Made by a program: the position numbers and the translations under genes
Part shown: piece by piece, positions 32,645 through 44,236 of the stretch
How the letters are laid out: each line of letters opens with the position of its first letter
Position numbering within the stretch: the first letter of the stretch is position 1
NCBI GenBank assembly: GCA_911728455.2
Contig: OU452223.1
Coordinates: 28,467,321 to 28,531,320 of the forward strand
Length of the DNA stretch: 64,000 bases
From: Marthasterias glacialis
Taxonomy: Eukaryota > Echinodermata > Asteroidea > Forcipulatida > Asteriidae
Direction: 5' to 3'
Notes under the pieces: generated by a model
What the model saw: only the letters and a program-made list of their open reading frames with translations
The model's database searches: none
Told to the model about the DNA's origin: nothing

Positions 32645-33139
32645 TTGATGACGATTTGGCACTAGGTGTTGTGAAACAGATAAAGAGGTTTTTAGTAACC
32701 CCCAAAAAACTCATTGGCAGCGGTGGGATTCGAACCCACGCCATCGAAATGACTGGTGCCTTAAACCAGTGCCTTAGACCTCTCTGTCAAGGTAGATGGC
32801 GAATTGGGACTAGGTGATATTAAAGAGATTAACAGGTTGAGAGAGGTGTAATTCGAAGGCACAACATCGAAATGACTGGTGCCTTAAACCGGAGCCTTGG
32901 ACAGGTCTGCCACGCTGCCGTGGTGAAAAATTGGCACTAGGTCTTTTTAAAGAGATAAAAAGGTTTTTTTCATCCAAAACAAACTCATTGGCAGCGGTGG
33001 TATTCGAACCCACGCCATCGAAATGACTGGTGCCTAAAACCAGCGTCTTAGACCGCTCGGCCACGCTACCTTGATAACAAATTGGCACTAGGTGTTGTGA
33101 AACAGATAAAGAGGTTTTTAGTAACCCCAAAAAACTCAT

Positions 33140-33221
33140 TGGCAGCGGTGGGATTCGAACCCACGCCATCGAAATGACTGGTGCCTTAAACCAGCGCCTT
33201 AGACCGCTCGGCCACGCTACC
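33140..33221 (-). tRNA. tRNA-Leu(AAG), canonical copy
   Basis: Third block 1 equivalent of 29354. Confidence 0.95.
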
Positions 33222-33733
33222 TTTGAGACGAATTGGCACTAGGTGTTGTGAAACAGACAAATAGTTTTACCAAAAATAGTCATTTGGCAGGGATGGAATT
33301 CGAATGTACGCCCTCGAATTGACTGGTGCCTTAAACCAGTGCCTTAGACCTCTCTGTCAAGGTAGATGGCGAATTGGGACTAGGTGATATTAAAGAGATA
33401 AACAATTTTTTTAAAACAAAAAACCTCATTGAGAGAGGTGTGATTCGAAGGCACAACATCGAAATGATTGGTGCCTTAAACCGGAGCCTTGGACAGGTCG
33501 GCCACGCTGCCGTGGTGAGAATTTGGCACTAGGTCTTTTTAAAGAGATAAACAGGGTTTTTTCAATCAAAACAAACTCATTGCCAGCGGTGGAATTCGAA
33601 CCCACGCCATCGAAATGACTGGTGCCTTAAACCAGCGCATTAGACCGCTCGGCCACGTTACTTTGGTGACAAATTGGCACTAGGTGTTGTGAAACAGATA
33701 AAGAGGTTTTTAGTAACCCCCCAAAAAACTCAT

Positions 33734-33815
33734 TGGCAGCGGTGGGATTCGAACCCACGCCATCGAAATGACTGGTGCCTTAAACCAGCGCCTTAGACCG
33801 CTCGGCCACGCTACC
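33734..33815 (-). tRNA. tRNA-Leu(AAG), canonical copy
   Basis: Canonical; the spacer has one extra C before the A-run. Confidence 0.95.
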
Positions 33816-34154
33816 TTTGAGACGAATTGGCACTAGGTGTTGTGAAACAGATAAATAGTTTTAAGCCAAAAATAGTCATTTGGCAGCGATGGAATTCGAA
33901 TGCATGCCCTTGACATGACCGGTGCCTTAAACCAGTGCCTTAGACCTCTCTGTCAAGGTAGATGGCGAATTGGGACGAGGTGACATTAAAGAGATTAACA
34001 GGTTGAGAGAGGTGTAATTCGAAGGCACAACATCGAAATGACTGGTGCCTTAAACCGGAGCCTTGGACAGGTCTGCCACGCTGCCGTGGTGAGAAATTGG
34101 CACTAGGTCTTTTTAAAGAGATAAACAGGTTTTTTTCAACCAAAACAAACTCAT

Positions 34155-34236
34155 TGGCAGCGGTGGAATTCGAACCCACGCCATCGAAATGACTGGTGCC
34201 TTAAACCAGCGCCTTAGACCGCTCGGCCACGCTACC
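34155..34236 (-). tRNA. tRNA-Leu(AAG), G-U in T stem
   Basis: Identical to canonical except for one T-stem C to T, which keeps a G-U pair. Sits in a TAG-type spacer context. Confidence 0.88.
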
Positions 34237-34747
34237 TTTGAGACGAATTGGCACTAGGTGTTGTGAAACAGACAAATAGTTTTACCAAAAATAGTCATTT
34301 GGCAGGGATGGAATTCGAATGTACGCCCTTGAATTGACTGGTGCCTTCAACCAGTGCCTTAGACCTCTCTGTCAAGGTAGATGGCGAATTGGGACTAGGT
34401 GATATTAAAGAGATCAACAATTTGTTTAAAACAAAAAACCTCATTGAGAGAGGTGTGATTCGAAGGCACAACATCGAAATGATTGGTGCCTTAAACCGGA
34501 GCCTTGGACAGGTCGGCCACGCTGCCGTGGTGAGAATTTGGCACTAGGTCTTTTTAAAGAGATAAACAGGGTTTTTTCAACCAAAACAAACTCATTGCCA
34601 GCGGTGGAATTCGAACCCACGCCATCGAAATGACTGGTGCCTTAAACCAGCGCATTAGACCGCTCGGCCACGTTACTTTGGTGACAAATTGGCACTAGGT
34701 GTTGTGAAACAGATAAAGAGGTTTTTAGTAACCCCCAAAAAACTCAT

Positions 34748-34829
34748 TGGCAGCGGTGGGATTCGAACCCACGCCATCGAAATGACTGGTGCCTTAAACC
34801 AGCGCCTTAGACCGCTCGGCCACGCTACC
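34748..34829 (-). tRNA. tRNA-Leu(AAG), canonical copy
   Basis: Canonical copy in block 2, after A' copy 34596. Confidence 0.95.
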
Positions 34830-35018
34830 TTTGAGACGAATTGGCACTAGGTGTTGTGAAACAGATAAATAGTTTTAAGCCAAAAATAGTCATTTGGCAG
34901 CGATGGAATTCGAATGCATGCCCTTGACATGACCGGTGCCTTAAACCAGTGCCTTAGACCTCTCTGTCAAGGTAGATGGCGAATTGGGACGAGGTGACAT
35001 TAAAGAGATTAACAGGTT

Positions 35019-35099
35019 GAGAGAGGTGTAATTCGAAGGCACAACATCGAAATGACTGGTGCCTTAAACCAGCGCCTTAGACCGCTCGGCCACGCTACC
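35019..35099 (-). pseudogene. Chimeric C/A tRNA-Leu monomer
   Basis: The T-arm half is class C and the D-arm half is canonical class A, again joined at the anticodon arm. A second copy lies 1878 bp on, at 36897-36977. Confidence 0.8.
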
Positions 35100-35611
35100 T
35101 TTGAGACGAATTGGCACTAGGTGTTGTGAAACAGACAAATAGTTTTACCAAAAATAGTCATTTGGCAGGGATGGAATTCGAATGTACGCCCTCGAATTGA
35201 CTGGTGCCTTCAACCAGTGCCTTAGACCTCTCTGTCAAGGTAGATGGCGAATTGGGACTAGGTGATATTAAAGAGATCAACAATTTGTTTAAAACAAAAA
35301 ACCTCATTGAGAGAGGTGTGATTCGAAGGCACAACATCGAAATGATTGGTGCCTTAAACCGGAGCCTTGGACAGGTCGGCCACGCTGCCGTGGTGAGAAT
35401 TTGGCACTAGGTCTTTTTAAAGAGATAAACAGGGTTTTTTCAATCAAAACAAACTCATTGCCAGCGGTGGAATTCGAACCCACGCCATCGAAATGACTGG
35501 TGCCTTAAACCAGCGCATTAGACCGCTCGGCCACGTTACTTTGGTGACAAATTGGCACTAGGTGTTGTGAAACAGATAAAGAGGTTTTTAGTAACCCCCC
35601 AAAAAACTCAT

Positions 35612-35693
35612 TGGCAGCGGTGGGATTCGAACCCACGCCATCGAAATGACTGGTGCCTTAAACCAGCGCCTTAGACCGCTCGGCCACGCTACC
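35612..35693 (-). tRNA. tRNA-Leu(AAG), canonical copy
   Basis: Canonical copy in block 2, second 863-bp module. Confidence 0.95.
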
Positions 35694-36032
35694 TTTGAGA
35701 CGAATTGGCACTAGGTGTTGTGAAACAGATAAATAGTTTTAAGCCAAAAATAGTCATTTGGCAGCGATGGAATTCGAATGCATGCCCTTGACATGACCGG
35801 TGCCTTAAACCAGTGCCTTAGACCTCTCTGTCAAGGTAGATGGCGAATTGGGACGAGGTGACATTAAAGAGATTAACAGGTTGAGAGAGGTGTAATTCGA
35901 AGGCACAACATCGAAATGACTGGTGCCTTAAACCGGAGCCTTGGACAGGTCTGCCACGCTGCCGTGGTGAGAAATTGGCACTAGGTCTTTTTAAAGAGAT
36001 AAACAGGTTTTTTTCAACCAAAACAAACTCAT

Positions 36033-36114
36033 TGGCAGCGGTGGAATTCGAACCCACGCCATCGAAATGACTGGTGCCTTAAACCAGCGCCTTAGACCGC
36101 TCGGCCACGCTACC
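36033..36114 (-). tRNA. tRNA-Leu(AAG), G-U in T stem
   Basis: Equivalent of 34155, 1878 bp away. Confidence 0.88.
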
Positions 36115-36625
36115 TTTGAGACGAATTGGCACTAGGTGTTGTGAAACAGACAAATAGTTTTACCAAAAATAGTCATTTGGCAGGGATGGAATTCGAATGT
36201 ACGCCCTTGAATTGACTGGTGCCTTCAACCAGTGCCTTAGACCTCTCTGTCAAGGTAGATGGCGAATTGGGACTAGGTGATATTAAAGAGATCAACAATT
36301 TGTTTAAAACAAAAAACCTCATTGAGAGAGGTGTGATTCGAAGGCACAACATCGAAATGATTGGTGCCTTAAACCGGAGCCTTGGACAGGTCGGCCACGC
36401 TGCCGTGGTGAGAATTTGGCACTAGGTCTTTTTAAAGAGATAAACAGGGTTTTTTCAACCAAAACAAACTCATTGCCAGCGGTGGAATTCGAACCCACGC
36501 CATCGAAATGACTGGTGCCTTAAACCAGCGCATTAGACCGCTCGGCCACGTTACTTTGGTGACAAATTGGCACTAGGTGTTGTGAAACAGATAAAGAGGT
36601 TTTTAGTAACCCCCAAAAAACTCAT

Positions 36626-36707
36626 TGGCAGCGGTGGGATTCGAACCCACGCCATCGAAATGACTGGTGCCTTAAACCAGCGCCTTAGACCGCTCGGCCA
36701 CGCTACC
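36626..36707 (-). tRNA. tRNA-Leu(AAG), canonical copy
   Basis: Equivalent of 34748. Confidence 0.95.
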
Positions 36708-37488
36708 TTTGAGACGAATTGGCACTAGGTGTTGTGAAACAGATAAATAGTTTTAAGCCAAAAATAGTCATTTGGCAGCGATGGAATTCGAATGCATGCC
36801 CTTGACATGACCGGTGCCTTAAACCAGTGCCTTAGACCTCTCTGTCAAGGTAGATGGCGAATTGGGACGAGGTGACATTAAAGAGATTAACAGGTTGAGA
36901 GAGGTGTAATTCGAAGGCACAACATCGAAATGACTGGTGCCTTAAACCAGCGCCTTAGACCGCTCGGCCACGCTACCTTTGAGACGAATTGGCACTAGGT
37001 GTTGTGAAACAGACAAATAGTTTTACCAAAAATAGTCATTTGGCAGGGATGGAATTCGAATGTACGCCCTCGAATTGACTGGTGCCTTCAACCAGTGCCT
37101 TAGACCTCTCTGTCAAGGTAGATGGCGAATTGGGACTAGGTGATATTAAAGAGATCAACAATTTGTTTAAAACAAAAAACCTCATTGAGAGAGGTGTGAT
37201 TCGAAGGCACAACATCGAAATGATTGGTGCCTTAAACCGGAGCCTTGGACAGGTCGGCCACGCTGCCGTGGTGAGAATTTGGCACTAGGTCTTTTTAAAG
37301 AGATAAACAGGGTTTTTTCAACCAAAACAAACTCATTGCCAGCGGTGGAATTCGAACCCACGCCATCGAAATGACTGGTGCCTTAAACCAGCGCATTAGA
37401 CCGCTCGGCCACGTTACTTTGGTGACAAATTGGCACTAGGTGTTGTGAAACAGATAAAGAGGTTTTTAGTAACCCCCAAAAAACTCAT

Positions 37489-37570
37489 TGGCAGCGGTGG
37501 GATTCGAACCCACGCCATCGAAATGACTGGTGCCTTAAACCAGCGCCTTAGACCGCTCGGCCACGCTACC
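37489..37570 (-). tRNA. tRNA-Leu(AAG), canonical copy
   Basis: Equivalent of 35612, 1877 bp away because the spacer lacks one C. Confidence 0.95.
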
Positions 37571-37909
37571 TTTGAGACGAATTGGCACTAGGTGTTGTGA
37601 AACAGATAAATAGTTTTAAGCCAAAAATAGTCATTTGGCAGCGATGGAATTCGAATGCATGCCCTTGACATGACCGGTGCCTTAAACCAGTGCCTTAGAC
37701 CTCTCTGTCAAGGTAGATGGCGAATTGGGACGAGGTGACATTAAAGAGATTAACAGGTTGAGAGAGGTGTAATTCGAAGGCACAACATCGAAATGACTGG
37801 TGCCTTAAACCGGAGCCTTGGACAGGTCTGCCACGCTGCCGTGGTGAGAAATTGGCACTAGGTCTTTTTAAAGAGATAAACAGGGTTTTTTCAACCAAAA
37901 CAAACTCAT

Positions 37910-37991
37910 TGGCAGCGGTGGGATTCGAACCCACGCCATCGAAATGACTGGTGCCTAAAACCAGTGCCTTAGACCGCTCGGCCACGCTACC
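37910..37991 (-). tRNA. tRNA-Leu(TAG), position 26 variant
   Basis: TAG copy with A in place of G at the junction of D and anticodon stems; otherwise canonical. Confidence 0.9.
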
Positions 37992-38060
37992 TTGATAACA
38001 AATTGGCACTAGGTGTTGTGAAACAGATAAAGAGGTTTTTAGTAACCCCAAAAAACTCAT

Positions 38061-38142
38061 TGGCAGCGGTGGGATTCGAACCCACGCCATCGAAATGACT
38101 GGTGCCTTAAACCAGCGCCTTACACCGCTCGGCCACGCTACC
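38061..38142 (-). tRNA. tRNA-Leu(AAG), D-loop variant
   Basis: Single D-loop change (GGTG for GGTC), just outside box A; probably tolerated. Confidence 0.88.
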
Positions 38143-38652
38143 TTTGAGACGAATTGGCACTAGGTGTTGTGAAACAGACAAATAGTTTTACCAAAAATAG
38201 TCATTTGGCAGGGATGGAATTCGAATGTAGCCCTCGAATTGACTGGTGCCTTAAACCAGTGCCTTAGACCTCTCTGTCAAGGTAGATGGCGAATTGGGAC
38301 TAGGTGATATTAAAGAGATAAACAATTTTTTTAAAACAAAAAACCTCATTGAGAGAGGTGTGATTCGAAGGCACAACATCGAAATGATTGGTGCCTTCAA
38401 CCGGAGCCTTGGACAGGTCGGCCACGCTGCCGTGGTGAGAATTTGGCACTAGGTCTTTTTAAAGAGATAAACAGGGTTTTTTCAACCAAAACAAACTCAT
38501 TGCCAGCGGTGGAATTCGAACCCACGCCATCGAAATGACTGGTGCCTTAAACCAGCGCATTAGACCGCTCGGCCACGTTACTTTGGTGACAAATTGGCAC
38601 TAGGTGTTGTGAAACAGATAAAGAGGTTTTTAGTAACCCCCAAAAAACTCAT

Positions 38653-38734
38653 TGGCAGCGGTGGGATTCGAACCCACGCCATCGAAATGACTGGTGCCTT
38701 AAACCAGCGCCTTAGACCGCTCGGCCACGCTACC
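38653..38734 (-). tRNA. tRNA-Leu(AAG), canonical copy
   Basis: Canonical body after A' copy 38501; here block-1-type order resumes. Confidence 0.95.
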
Positions 38735-39073
38735 TTTGAGACGAATTGGCACTAGGTGTTGTGAAACAGATAAATAGTTTTAAGCCAAAAATAGTCATTT
38801 GGCAGCGATGGAATTCGAATGCATGCCCTTGACATGACCGGTGCCTTAAACCAGTGCCTTAGACCTCTCTGTCAAGGTAGATGGCGAATTGGGACGAGGT
38901 GACATTAAAGAGATTAACAGGTTGAGAGAGGTGTAATTCGAAGGCACAACATCGAAATGACTGGTGCCTTAAACCGGAGCCTTGGACAGGTCTGCCACGC
39001 TGCCGTGGTGAGAAATTGGCACTAGGTCTTTTTAAAGAGATAAACAGGGTTTTTTCAACCAAAACAAACTCAT

Positions 39074-39155
39074 TGGCAGCGGTGGGATTCGAACCCACGC
39101 CATCGAAATGACTGGTGCCTAAAACCAGCGCCTTAGACCGCTCGGCCACGCTACC
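39074..39155 (-). tRNA. tRNA-Leu(TAG), canonical copy
   Basis: Canonical TAG body; its neighbours match those of 30368 and 32261. Confidence 0.96.
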
Positions 39156-39223
39156 TTGGTGACAAATTGGCACTGGGTGTTGTGAAACAGATAAAGAGGT
39201 TTTTGTAACCCCAAAAAACTAAT

Positions 39224-39305
39224 TGGCAGCGGTGGGATTCGAACCCACGCCATCGAAATGACTGGTGCCTTAAACCAGCGCCTTAGACCGCTCGGCCACG
39301 CTACC
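39224..39305 (-). tRNA. tRNA-Leu(AAG), canonical copy
   Basis: Equivalent of 30518 with the AAACTAAT spacer. Confidence 0.95.
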
Positions 39306-39375
39306 TTGGTGACAAATTGGCACTAGGTGTTGTGAAACAGATAAAGAGGTTTTTAGTAACCCCCAAAAAACTCAT

Positions 39376-39457
39376 TGGCAGCGGTGGGATTCAAACCCAC
39401 GCCATCGAAATGACTGGTGCCTTAAACCAGCGCCTTAGACCGCTCGGCCACGCTACC
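39376..39457 (-). tRNA. tRNA-Leu(AAG), T-loop variant
   Basis: Third copy with the C56-to-T change. Confidence 0.8.
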
Positions 39458-39952
39458 TTGATGACGATTTGGCACTAGGTGTTGTGAAACAGATAAAGAG
39501 GTTTTTAGTAACCCCCAAAAAACTCATTGGCAGCGGTGGGATTCGAACCCACGCCATCGAAATGACTGGTGCCTTAAACCAGTGCCTTAGACCTCTCTGT
39601 CAAGGTAGATGGCGAATTGGGACTAGGTGATATTAAAGAGATTAACAGGTTGAGAGAGGTGTAATTCGAAGGCACAACATCGAAATGACTGGTGCCTTAA
39701 ACCGGAGCCTTGGACAGGTCTGCCACGCTGCCGTGGTGAAAAATTGGCACTAGGTCTTTTTAAAGAGATAAAAAGGGTTTTTTCAACCAAAACAAACTCA
39801 TTGGCAGCGGTGGTATTCGAACCCACGCCATCGAAATGACTGGTGCCTAAAACCAGCGCCTTAGACCGCTCGGCCACGCTACCTTGATAACAAATTGGCA
39901 CTAGGTGTTGTGAAACAGATAAAGAGGTTTTTAGTAACCCCAAAAAACTCAT

Positions 39953-40034
39953 TGGCAGCGGTGGGATTCGAACCCACGCCATCGAAATGACTGGTGCCTT
40001 AAACCAGCGCCTTAGACCGCTCGGCCACGCTACC
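39953..40034 (-). tRNA. tRNA-Leu(AAG), canonical copy
   Basis: Canonical, equivalent of 29354. Confidence 0.95.
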
Positions 40035-40217
40035 TTTGAGACGAATTGGCACTAGGTGTTGTGAAACAGACAAATAGTTTTACCAAAAATAGTCATTTGG
40101 CAGGGATGGAATTCGAATGTACGCCCTCGAATTGACTGGTGCCTTAAACCAGTGCCTTAGACCTCTCTGTCAAGGTAGATGGCGAATTGGGACGAGGTGA
40201 CATTAAAGAGATTAACA

Positions 40218-40250
<33 letters not shown>

Positions 40251-40560
40251 ACCTCATTGAGAGAGGTGTGATTCGAAGGCACAACATCGAAATGACTGGT
40301 GCCTTAAACCGGAGCCTTGGACAGGTCGGCCACGCTGCCGTGGTGAAAATTTGGCACTAGGTCTTTTTAAAGAGATAAACAGGGTTTTTTCAACCAAAAC
40401 AAACTCATTGCCAGCGGTGGAATTCGAACCCACGCCATCGAAATGACTGGTGCCTTAAACCAGCGCATTAGACCGCTCGGCCACGTTACTTTGGTGACAA
40501 ATTGGCACTAGGTGTTGTGAAACAGATAAAGAGGTTTTTAGTAACCCCCAAAAAACTCAT

Positions 40561-40642
40561 TGGCAGCGGTGGGATTCGAACCCACGCCATCGAAATGACT
40601 GGTGCCTTAAACCAGCGCCTTAGACCGCTCGGCCACGCTACC
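40561..40642 (-). tRNA. tRNA-Leu(AAG), canonical copy
   Basis: Canonical, just before block 3. Confidence 0.95.
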
Positions 40643-40982
40643 TTTGAGACGAATTGGCACTAGGTGTTGTGAAACAGATAAATAGTTTTAAGCCAAAAAT
40701 AGTCATTTGGCAGCGATGGAATTCGAATGCATGCCCTTGACATGACCGGTGCCTTAAACCAGTGCCTTAGACCTCTCTGTCAAGGTAGATGGCGAATTGG
40801 GACGAGGTGACATTAAAGAGATTAACAGGTTGAGAGAGGTGTAATTCGAAGGCACAACATCGAAATGACTGGTGCCTTAAACCGGAGCCTTGGACAGGTC
40901 TGCCACGCTACCGTGATAAAAAAATTGGCACTAGGTCTTTTTAAAGAGATAAACAGGGTTTTTTCAACCAAAACAAACTCAT

Positions 40983-41064
40983 TGGCAGCGGTGGGATTCG
41001 AACCCACGCCATCGAAATGACTGGTGCCTAAAACCAGCGCCTTAGACCGCTCGGCCACGCTACC
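40983..41064 (-). tRNA. tRNA-Leu(TAG), canonical copy
   Basis: Canonical TAG body, first of block 3. Confidence 0.96.
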
Positions 41065-41134
41065 TTGATAACAAATTGGCACTAGGTGTTGTGAAACAGA
41101 TAAAGAGGTTTTTAGTAACCCCCAAAAAACTCAT

Positions 41135-41216
41135 TGGCAGCGGTGGGATTCGAACCCACGCCATCGAAATGACTGGTGCCTTAAACCAGCGCCTTAGACC
41201 GCTCGGCCACGCTACC
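41135..41216 (-). tRNA. tRNA-Leu(AAG), canonical copy
   Basis: Canonical, block 3. Confidence 0.95.
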
Positions 41217-41580
41217 TTTGAGACGAATTGGCACTAGGTGTTGTGAAACAGATAAATAGTTTTAAGCCAAAAATAGTCATTTGGCAGGGATGGAATTCGA
41301 ATGTACGCCCTCGAATTGACTGGTGCCTTCAACCAGCGCCTTAGACCTCTCTGTCAAGGTAGATGGCGAATTGGGACTAGGTGATATTAAAGAGATAAAC
41401 AGTTTTTTTTTAACAAAAAAACCTCATTGAGAGAGGTGTGATTCGAAGGCACATTATCGAAATGATTGGTGCCTTAAACTGGAGCCTTGGACAGGTCGGC
41501 CACGCTACCTTGGTGACAAATTGGCACTGGGTGTTGTGAAACAGATAAATAGGTCTTTAGTAACCCCCCAAAAAACTCAT

Positions 41581-41662
41581 TGGCAGCGGTGGGATTCGAA
41601 CCCACGCCATCGAAATGACTGGTGCCTAAAACCAGCGCCTTAGACCGCTCGGCCACGCTACC
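41581..41662 (-). tRNA. tRNA-Leu(TAG), canonical copy in AAG-type spacer
   Basis: TAG body whose 3'-side spacer is the GTAACCCCCC type normally linked to AAG copies. It is an exception to the spacer-anticodon linkage. Confidence 0.96.
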
Positions 41663-41730
41663 TTGATGACGATTTGGCATTAGGTGTTGTGAAACAGATA
41701 AAGAGGTTTTTGTAACCCCAAAAAACTAAT

Positions 41731-41812
41731 TGGCAGCGGTGGGATTCGAACCCACGCCATCGAAATGACTGGTGCCTTAAACCAGCGCCTTAGACCGCTC
41801 GGCCACGCTACC
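41731..41812 (-). tRNA. tRNA-Leu(AAG), canonical copy
   Basis: Canonical, followed in plus direction by a CTTGTTGACGAATTGG spacer. Confidence 0.95.
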
Positions 41813-42171
41813 TTGTTGACGAATTGGCATTGGGTGTTGTGAAACAGATAAATAGTTTTAAGCCAAAAATAGTCATTTGGCAGCGATGGAATTCGAATGC
41901 ATGCCCTTGATTTGACCGGTGCCTTAAACCAGTGCCTTAGACCTCTCTGTCAAGGTAGATGGCGAATTGGGACGAGGTGACATTAAAGAGATTAACAGGT
42001 TTAAAAAAAAAAAAAAAATCGAGAGAGGTGTAATTCGAAGGCACAACATCGAAATGACTGGTGCCTTAAACCGGAGCCTTGGACAGGTCTGCCACGCTAC
42101 CGTGATAAAAAAATTGGCACTAGGTCTTTTTAAAGAGATAAACAGGGTTTTTTCAACCAAAACAAACTCAT

Positions 42172-42253
42172 TGGCAGCGGTGGGATTCGAACCCACGCCA
42201 TCGAAATGACTGGTGCCTAAAACCAGCGCCTTAAACCGCTCGGCCACGCTACC
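42172..42253 (-). tRNA. tRNA-Leu(TAG), D-loop variant
   Basis: One D-loop C to T relative to its partner 44086; otherwise canonical TAG. Confidence 0.9.
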
Positions 42254-42322
42254 TTGATAACAAATTGGCACTAGGTGTTGTGAAACAGATAAAGAGGTTT
42301 TTAGTAACCCCAAAAAACTCAT

Positions 42323-42404
42323 TGGCAGCGGTGGGATTCGAACCCACGCCATCGAAATGACTGGTGCCTTAAACCAGCGCCTTTGACCGCTCGGCCACGT
42401 TACT
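42323..42404 (-). pseudogene. tRNA-Leu(AAG)-like, damaged 5' half
   Basis: The 5' acceptor strand is of A' type and the D loop is altered (CTTTGACC). Its 1914-bp partner 44237 is intact, so this looks like a conversion or crossover with an A' monomer. Confidence 0.8.
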
Positions 42405-42474
42405 TTGGTGACAAATTGGCACTAGGTGTTGTGAAACAGATAAAGAGGTTTTTAGTAACCCCCAAAAAACTCAT

Positions 42475-42556
42475 TGGCAGCGGTGGGATTCGAACCCACG
42501 CCATCGAAATGACTGGTGCCTTAAACCAGCGCCTTAGACCGCTCGGCCACGCTACC
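42475..42556 (-). tRNA. tRNA-Leu(AAG), canonical copy
   Basis: Canonical, at the junction between the two 1914-bp periods. Confidence 0.95.
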
Positions 42557-42896
42557 TTTGAGACGAATTGGCACTAGGTGTTGTGAAACAGATAAATAGT
42601 TTTAAGCCAAAAATAGTCATTTGGCAGCGATGGAATTCGAATGCATGCCCTTGACATGACCGGTGCCTTAAACCAGTGCCTTAGACCTCTCTGTCAAGGT
42701 AGATGGCGAATTGGGACGAGGTGACATTAAAGAGATTAACAGGTTGAGAGAGGTGTAATTCGAAGGCACAACATCGAAATGACTGGTGCCTTAAACCGGA
42801 GCCTTGGACAGGTCTGCCACGCTACCGTGATAAAAAAATTGGCACTAGGTCTTTTTAAAGAGATAAACAGGGTTTTTTCAACCAAAACAAACTCAT

Positions 42897-42978
42897 TGGC
42901 AGCGGTGGGATTCGAACCCACGCCATCGAAATGACTGGTGCCTAAAACCAGCGCCTTAGACCGCTCGGCCACGCTACC
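42897..42978 (-). tRNA. tRNA-Leu(TAG), canonical copy
   Basis: Partner of 40983. Confidence 0.96.
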
Positions 42979-43048
42979 TTGATAACAAATTGGCACTAGG
43001 TGTTGTGAAACAGATAAAGAGGTTTTTAGTAACCCCCAAAAAACTCAT

Positions 43049-43130
43049 TGGCAGCGGTGGGATTCGAACCCACGCCATCGAAATGACTGGTGCCTTAAAC
43101 CAGCGCCTTAGACCGCTCGGCCACGCTACC
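43049..43130 (-). tRNA. tRNA-Leu(AAG), canonical copy
   Basis: Partner of 41135. Confidence 0.95.
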
Positions 43131-43494
43131 TTTGAGACGAATTGGCACTAGGTGTTGTGAAACAGATAAATAGTTTTAAGCCAAAAATAGTCATTTGGCA
43201 GGGATGGAATTCGAATGTACGCCCTCGAATTGACTGGTGCCTTCAACCAGCGCCTTAGACCTCTCTGTCAAGGTAGATGGCGAATTGGGACTAGGTGATA
43301 TTAAAGAGATAAACAGTTTTTTTTTAACAAAAAAACCTCATTGAGAGAGGTGTGATTCGAAGGCACATTATCGAAATGATTGGTGCCTTAAACTGGAGCC
43401 TTGGACAGGTCGGCCACGCTACCTTGGTGACAAATTGGCACTGGGTGTTGTGAAACAGATAAATAGGTCTTTAGTAACCCCCCAAAAAACTCAT

Positions 43495-43576
43495 TGGCAG
43501 CGGTGGGATTCGAACCCACGCCATCGAAATGACTGGTGCCTAAAACCAGCGCCTTAGACCGCTCGGCCACGCTACC
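43495..43576 (-). tRNA. tRNA-Leu(TAG), canonical copy in AAG-type spacer
   Basis: Partner of 41581, with the same spacer exception. Confidence 0.96.
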
Positions 43577-43644
43577 TTGATGACGATTTGGCATTAGGTG
43601 TTGTGAAACAGATAAAGAGGTTTTTGTAACCCCAAAAAACTAAT

Positions 43645-43726
43645 TGGCAGCGGTGGGATTCGAACCCACGCCATCGAAATGACTGGTGCCTTAAACCAGC
43701 GCCTTAGACCGCTCGGCCACGCTACC
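43645..43726 (-). tRNA. tRNA-Leu(AAG), canonical copy
   Basis: Partner of 41731. Confidence 0.95.
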
Positions 43727-44085
43727 TTGTTGACGAATTGGCATTGGGTGTTGTGAAACAGATAAATAGTTTTAAGCCAAAAATAGTCATTTGGCAGCGA
43801 TGGAATTCGAATGCATGCCCTTGATTTGACCGGTGCCTTAAACCAGTGCCTTAGACCTCTCTGTCAAGGTAGATGGCGAATTGGGACGAGGTGACATTAA
43901 AGAGATTAACAGGTTTAAAAAAAAAAAAAAAATCGAGAGAGGTGTAATTCGAAGGCACAACATCGAAATGACTGGTGCCTTAAACCGGAGCCTTGGACAG
44001 GTCTGCCACGCTACCGTGATAAAAAAATTGGCACTAGGTCTTTTTAAAGAGATAAACAGGGTTTTTTCAACCAAAACAAACTCAT

Positions 44086-44167
44086 TGGCAGCGGTGGGAT
44101 TCGAACCCACGCCATCGAAATGACTGGTGCCTAAAACCAGCGCCTTAGACCGCTCGGCCACGCTACC
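44086..44167 (-). tRNA. tRNA-Leu(TAG), canonical copy
   Basis: Partner of 42172, without its D-loop change. Confidence 0.96.
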
Positions 44168-44236
44168 TTGATAACAAATTGGCACTAGGTGTTGTGAAAC
44201 AGATAAAGAGGTTTTTAGTAACCCCAAAAAACTCAT

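Larger units (their letters stand above)
28900..34100. repeat. Higher-order repeat block 1, 1893-bp period
   Basis: Matching landmarks: AAG copies 29354/31247/33140 and 29947/31840 (33734 is one base further, from an extra C in the spacer), and TAG copies 30368/32261. Each period holds 13 monomers. Confidence 0.9.
33940..37700. repeat. Higher-order repeat block 2, 1878-bp period with internal 863-bp duplication
   Basis: 34155 and 36033 match, as do 34596/36474 and 34748/36626 (1878 bp). Within each period the B-C-A'-A module repeats after 863 bp (34596 to 35459, 36474 to 37337). Confidence 0.88.

Noticed and set aside
31433..42577. Plus-strand frames of 64-80 codons beginning MPSTSALDLSVKVDGELGLG or MGRGDIKEINRF
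   Set aside because: Antisense read-through of class B and C monomers; repeats exactly with the higher-order period.
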